From: Arthrobacter oryzae
GTDB taxonomy: Bacteria; Actinomycetota; Actinomycetes; Actinomycetales; Micrococcaceae
Assembly: GCF_030812315.1 (NCBI RefSeq)
Contig: NZ_JAUSSM010000002.1
Coordinates: 310,001 to 374,000, forward strand
Length of the DNA: 64,000 nt
Direction: 5' to 3'
Shown here: piece after piece, positions 60,823-64,000 of the stretch
Layout: the number at the start of each line of letters is the position of its first letter
Position numbering within the stretch: position 1 is the stretch's first letter
The notes under the pieces: generated by a model
Told to the model about the DNA's origin: nothing
What the model saw: the letters and a program-made list of their open reading frames with translations, nothing else
Databases searched by the model: none
Made by a program: the position numbers and the translations under genes

Positions 60823-61219
60823 TCACCATAACGGTCGATCCCCCAAGGGCGAATAGCTCAGCCGGGAGTACATGTACATGTCTTTGCGTTCGCCGCCGAC
60901 GTCCTGCCAGCTCCGAAGCAGCCCTTCCCTGGCGTAGCCGTTCCGGTCCGCGGTTCGCCAGGATCCCTCGTTCCACGGTTCCACGTATAGCTCAAGCCGG
61001 TGGATGCCCGGCTGCCTGAGTGCCCACGACGACACGGCACCGACCGCACTGGAAGCAGCACCCCTCCCCCGGTGATCTGGTGCGATCCAGTAGCCGACGC
61101 TGACCCGGCCGTGCTGGTGGTTCTTCAGCCACAACCCGAGCCGCCGGAATGTCGGCGGGTTCCCATGGCCGGAGCCTGAAAGGCGGTGCTTCCAGTACCG
61201 GCATCTGCAGAGCTTCCAT
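60823..61219 (-). pseudogene. decayed GNAT acetyltransferase (deletion and frameshift)
   Basis: The first 26 residues (MEALQMPVLEAPPFRLRPWEP) are in one frame starting at ATG 61219. The rest of the gene reads in another frame from about 61135: GLWLKNHQHGRVSVGYWIAP, then DHRGRGAASSAVGAVSSW and LELYVEPWNEGSWRTADRNG, ending at 60823. In the intact family about 50 residues join these parts; here they are absent. So a deletion with a frame change has disabled the gene. It is a RimJ-like N-acetyltransferase by its remnants. Confidence 0.8.
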
Positions 61220-61325
61220 GCTCCCCACTCTAAGTGCGGCCAACAACGGACGCAGGCAATGGCGGTCCTCGTCAGGAATCGGATCCGGTGATTGGATGGA
61301 ATCCACCAGATTTGAGGAGGCAGCG

Positions 61326-61754
61326 GTGGAAGATTCCTTCGACCTTGAGCGGTTCGTGCTGGCCCAGAACGCCGGTGGGACATACCAGCGGGCCTTGGAG
61401 GAGCTCCGCAACGGGGAGAAACAGTCCCATTGGATGTGGTTCGTCTTTCCCCAGGTCGCAGGCCTCGGACAGAGCCCAACCTCCAGGAAATACGCCATTT
61501 CCTCGCTGGCGGAAGCGGAGGCCTACTTCCGGCACCCTCTACTGGGACCCCGGCTACTGGAGTGCGCCAACGCTGTTGCCGCCCACACCGGGCTCAGCGC
61601 CATGCGGATATTCGGCGGGATCGACGCGCAAAAGCTCAGGTCATCCATGACGCTGTTCCTGCGCGCCGCTCCGGAGGAGCCCGCGTTCCAGGCGGTCCTC
61701 GACCGGTACTTCGGCGGCAGCCCCGACCCCGCAACCGACCGGTTGCTGGAATAA
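61326..61754 (+). CDS. DUF1810 family protein
   Basis: This 142-aa protein has the DUF1810 pattern DLERFVLAQNAGGTYQRALEELRNGEKQSHWMWFVFPQ, then SRKYAISSLAEAEAYFRHPLLGPRLLECA and MTLFLRAAPEEPAFQAVLDRYFGG. The function is unknown. GTG 61326 is preceded by an ideal AGGAGG at 61315-61320; the upstream ATG 61296 has no ribosome site. It is convergent with rpsA across a terminator. Confidence 0.9.
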   Translation: MEDSFDLERFVLAQNAGGTYQRALEELRNGEKQSHWMWFVFPQVAGLGQSPTSRKYAISSLAEAEAYFRHPLLGPRLLECANAVAAHTGLSAMRIFGGIDAQKLRSSMTLFLRAAPEEPAFQAVLDRYFGGSPDPATDRLLE

Positions 61755-61759
61755 ACAAA

Positions 61760-61793
61760 AAGGTGGCCGCCCCCTTTCGGGGACGGCCACCTT
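61760..61793. terminator. bidirectional terminator between DUF1810 gene and rpsA
   Basis: AAGGTGGCCG at 61760-61769 pairs with CGGCCACCTT at 61784-61793, extended by CCCC/GGGG around a short loop. A-tracts and T-tracts flank it, so it works in both directions. Confidence 0.85.
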
Positions 61794-61852
61794 CAGCGCG
61801 CTAACTGCCTGGGTCCTTGGGGGAATGCACCCTCAGGGACAACCGGGCAAAA

Positions 61853-63328
61853 TTAGTTGCCGGTCAGCTTCTCGCGCAGAGCGGCAAGAGCCTCGTCCGA
61901 AGCAAGCGTGCCTGCACCGGTCTCGGCTGCAGCGGGCTCGGAGGAGTAGCTGGTGGTGCCGGAATCGCTGTCGCCGGACGTTGCAGCTGCAGCGTCGTCG
62001 GCAGCGTGCTGGGCAACCTGCTTCTTGTGTGCTTCCCAGCGGGTCTGGGCGTCAGCGTACTGCTGCTCCCAGGCGGCCCGCTGGTTCTCGTAGCCTTCAA
62101 GCCACTCGTTGGACTCCGGGTCGAAGCCCTCCGGGTACTTGTAGTTGCCCTCTTCGTCGTACTCAGCGGCCATGCCGTACAGAGCCGGATCGAATTCGGT
62201 GGACTCGGCGTCAACGCCCTCGTTAGCCTGCTTGAGGGAGAGGGAGATGCGGCGGCGCTCGAGGTCGATGTCGATGACCTTGACGAACAGCTCGTCACCA
62301 ACGGAGACAACCTGCTCAGCCAGCTCCACGTGGCGGACAGCCAGCTCGGAGATGTGCACGAGGCCTTCGATGCCGTCTTCGACGCGAACGAACGCACCGA
62401 ACGGAACGAGCTTGGTGACCTTACCCGGAACAACCTGGCCGAGGGCGTGGGTGCGGGCGAAGGTCTGCCACGGATCTTCCTGCGTAGCCTTGAGCGACAG
62501 GGAAACGCGCTCGCGGTCCAGGTCGACCTCGAGAACCTCGACGGTGACTTCCTGGCCAACTTCGACAACCTCGGACGGGTGGTCGATGTGCTTCCAGGAC
62601 AGCTCGGAAACGTGAACCAGGCCGTCTACGCCGCCCAGGTCCACGAATGCACCGAAGTTGACGATGGAGGAAACGACGCCGGGACGAACCTGGCCCTTTT
62701 CCAGCTTGTTGAGGAACGTGGAGCGGACCTCGGACTGGGTCTGCTCGAGCCATGCACGGCGGGACAGCACAACGTTGTTGCGGTTCTTGTCCAGTTCGAT
62801 GATCTTGGCTTCGATCTGCTGACCGATGTACGGAGCAAGGTCGCGCACACGGCGCATCTCGACGAGGGATGCGGGCAGGAAGCCGCGCAGACCGATGTCG
62901 AGGATAAGACCACCCTTGACAACCTCGATGACGGTACCGGTGACGACACCGTCTTCTTCCTTGACCTTCTCGATATCGCCCCAGGCGCGCTCGTACTGAG
63001 CACGCTTCTTGGAGAGGATCAGGCGGCCTTCTTTGTCTTCCTTGGTGAGCACCAGGGCTTCGACCTGATCGCCAACGGAGACGACGTCTCCGGGATCAAC
63101 GTCGTGCTTGATGGACAGCTCACGGGAGGGGATGACACCTTCGGTCTTGTAACCGATGTCGAGCAGGACTTCGTCGCGGTCGACCTTGACGACGGTACCT
63201 TCGACGAGGTCTCCGTCGTTGAAGTACTTGATGGTGGCGTCGACTGCTGCGAGGAAGTCCTCAGCGGTACCGATGTCGTTAATCGCGACTACGGGGGTAC
63301 CGGGCTTCTCGGTGGAGGTGATGGTCAT
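61853..63328 (-). CDS. rpsA: 30S ribosomal protein S1
   Basis: S1 (491 aa) binds mRNA on the small ribosomal subunit. It has four S1 RNA-binding repeats, at about residues 40-105, 120-190, 205-275 and 290-360; the third has VSSIVNFGAFVDLGGVDGLVHVSELSW and the fourth VTKLVPFGAFVRVEDGIEGLVHISEL. The C-terminal 130 residues are acidic and Ala/Ser/Thr-rich, as in actinobacterial S1. ATG 63328 has GGAG about 10 bases upstream. The leader is about 150 bases long. Confidence 0.96.
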   Translation of the reverse strand: MTITSTEKPGTPVVAINDIGTAEDFLAAVDATIKYFNDGDLVEGTVVKVDRDEVLLDIGYKTEGVIPSRELSIKHDVDPGDVVSVGDQVEALVLTKEDKEGRLILSKKRAQYERAWGDIEKVKEEDGVVTGTVIEVVKGGLILDIGLRGFLPASLVEMRRVRDLAPYIGQQIEAKIIELDKNRNNVVLSRRAWLEQTQSEVRSTFLNKLEKGQVRPGVVSSIVNFGAFVDLGGVDGLVHVSELSWKHIDHPSEVVEVGQEVTVEVLEVDLDRERVSLSLKATQEDPWQTFARTHALGQVVPGKVTKLVPFGAFVRVEDGIEGLVHISELAVRHVELAEQVVSVGDELFVKVIDIDLERRRISLSLKQANEGVDAESTEFDPALYGMAAEYDEEGNYKYPEGFDPESNEWLEGYENQRAAWEQQYADAQTRWEAHKKQVAQHAADDAAAATSGDSDSGTTSYSSEPAAAETGAGTLASDEALAALREKLTGN

Positions 63329-63482
63329 GTAGTAGGGGCTCCGTTGTGGATAGTTAGTCGGTCAGGCGGACCGCCGCACGCCCGTATGGACGGGGGCGCG
63401 GGTGATGGCAGACCACATGGACCTGCCAGGTTCATCCTGATTGTGTGGATTCCAGATACGTGCACGTAGTACACGCCCGTTT

Positions 63483-63512
63483 ATTCTAGTCGTACGCTCC
63501 AACGCCGGTCAA
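63483..63512 (-). promoter_or_regulatory. rpsA promoter (TTGACC-N18-TAGAAT)
   Basis: On the minus strand -35 TTGACC is at 63507-63512 and -10 TAGAAT at 63483-63488, spaced by 18 bases: the best sigma-A type promoter seen in this window. Transcription would start near 63476, giving a leader of about 150 bases before rpsA. The -35 overlaps the terminator stem of the upstream gene. Confidence 0.75.
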
Positions 63513-63540
63513 AGCGGCCGGCACGGCTGCCGGCCGCTTT
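63511..63540 (-). terminator. terminator of the Eis-like gene
   Basis: A 13-bp perfect stem (63511-63523 with 63528-63540) with a CGGC loop ends in TTT on the minus strand. It lies 40 bases after the stop of the partial Eis-like gene. Confidence 0.8.
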
Positions 63541-63579
63541 AACGCAGGTCAGGCGGCAGTCGGACGGTCGGGTAACCGC

Positions 63580-64000
63580 TCAGAAATGCGTGAGGCAGTG
63601 GGGCGCCCGCTCGACGGCGAACATACGGGCGGCGCGGAACGCTGCGTCCGGCGTACGCTCGAGGATGCGTCCCGAGTCAACCAACGTCACTGGATGCACA
63701 CCACCCAAGTACATCGAGGACAATGCCGCCACATCCATTTCAAGGTCCGCTGCGCTGGTGCCCGCGTCCGCGACCACCGCGGATCCTCCGCTCACGTCGA
63801 GGGCGAATGTGCCGGCCGTCAGGCCGAGGGGATCGGCAACTTTCAGCACAAGCCGCCCGTCAGCCGGGTAGTGGCGGGCTTCCAGGGCCTGCTTCACATC
63901 CAGGATCCGCAGCCAGAGCATGTCCCTGGCAGCCGACGCCTCGACACAGCGGGCGTCCTCGAGCGCCCAGCTGAGCGCGTCGTCCACCGGGGCCTCCTCC
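63580..64000 (-). CDS. C-terminal part of an Eis-like GNAT acetyltransferase
   Basis: The last 139 residues of a gene that runs off the right edge. The segment MLWLRILDVKQALEARHYPADGRLVLKVADPLGL, then SVMYLGG-like LSSMYLGGVHPVTLVDSGRI, matches the SCP2-like C-terminal domain of Eis (enhanced intracellular survival) acetyltransferases. The acetyltransferase domains lie outside the window, so the substrate cannot be judged. Its terminator lies at 63511-63540. Confidence 0.8.
   Translation of the reverse strand, partial: EEAPVDDALSWALEDARCVEASAARDMLWLRILDVKQALEARHYPADGRLVLKVADPLGLTAGTFALDVSGGSAVVADAGTSAADLEMDVAALSSMYLGGVHPVTLVDSGRILERTPDAAFRAARMFAVERAPHCLTHF

Overview
The window is a high-GC, gene-dense chromosomal segment from an actinobacterium, most likely Arthrobacter, Pseudarthrobacter or a close Micrococcaceae relative. 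The taxonomic call is inference. It rests on the GC-rich codon use, the actinobacterial genes rbpA, whiA and opcA, the many GTG starts, and a gene order that matches the mycobacterial sufR-to-uvrC neighbourhood. No prophage, transposase, CRISPR-Cas system, rRNA or tRNA was found. Most genes are housekeeping; the unusual material lies in the spaces between genes.

Layout. 1-5 kb: a partial small heat-shock protein, fabG, a DUF3099 / small Cys protein / SURF1 / YbaK cluster, and an ABC-F ATPase. 5.3-10 kb: the biotin uptake operon bioY-bioM-bioN, convergent with a thiolase-like gene and an acyl-CoA ligase (a yhfS/yhfT-like pair). 10-16.4 kb: a zinc metallopeptidase and the Suf Fe-S operon sufR-sufB-sufD-Rieske-sufC-sufT, which has no sufS or sufU. 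16.5-20.6 kb: an ABC transporter with ctaA, convergent with ctaB. An unusual 32-bp-period repeat array that switches orientation lies between ctaA and ctaB. 21-29.3 kb: the pentose phosphate operon tkt-tal-pgi-zwf-opcA-pgl. 29.2-33.2 kb: rbpA, secG and the glycolytic run gap-pgk-tpiA. 33.5-39.3 kb: sodA and uvrC-rapZ-yvcK-whiA. 39.4-47.9 kb: an acyltransferase, a HAD phosphatase, uvrA with an SOS box, and a heterodimeric ABC exporter with a GntR regulator. 47.9-54.6 kb: a methyltransferase, a Ski2-like helicase, a GNAT protein, an alpha/beta hydrolase and an MFS transporter. 54.8-59.4 kb: a TerC-type transporter behind a yybP-ykoY (Mn2+) riboswitch, uvrB, and a CoaE-GrpB fusion. 59.4-64 kb: a perfect 58-bp tandem duplication, a YigZ protein, a GNAT gene, a decayed GNAT pseudogene, a DUF1810 gene, rpsA and a partial Eis-like gene.

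How the genes work together. The pentose phosphate and lower glycolysis operons form one central-carbon block. The Suf operon, ctaA/ctaB and SURF1 all serve Fe-S and haem/cytochrome oxidase maturation. uvrA, uvrB and uvrC are all present, so the whole UvrABC excision nuclease is encoded in 20 kb. A recurring regulatory style is a -10 hexamer exactly 6 nt before an ATG or GTG, seen at nine genes, which predicts leaderless mRNAs.
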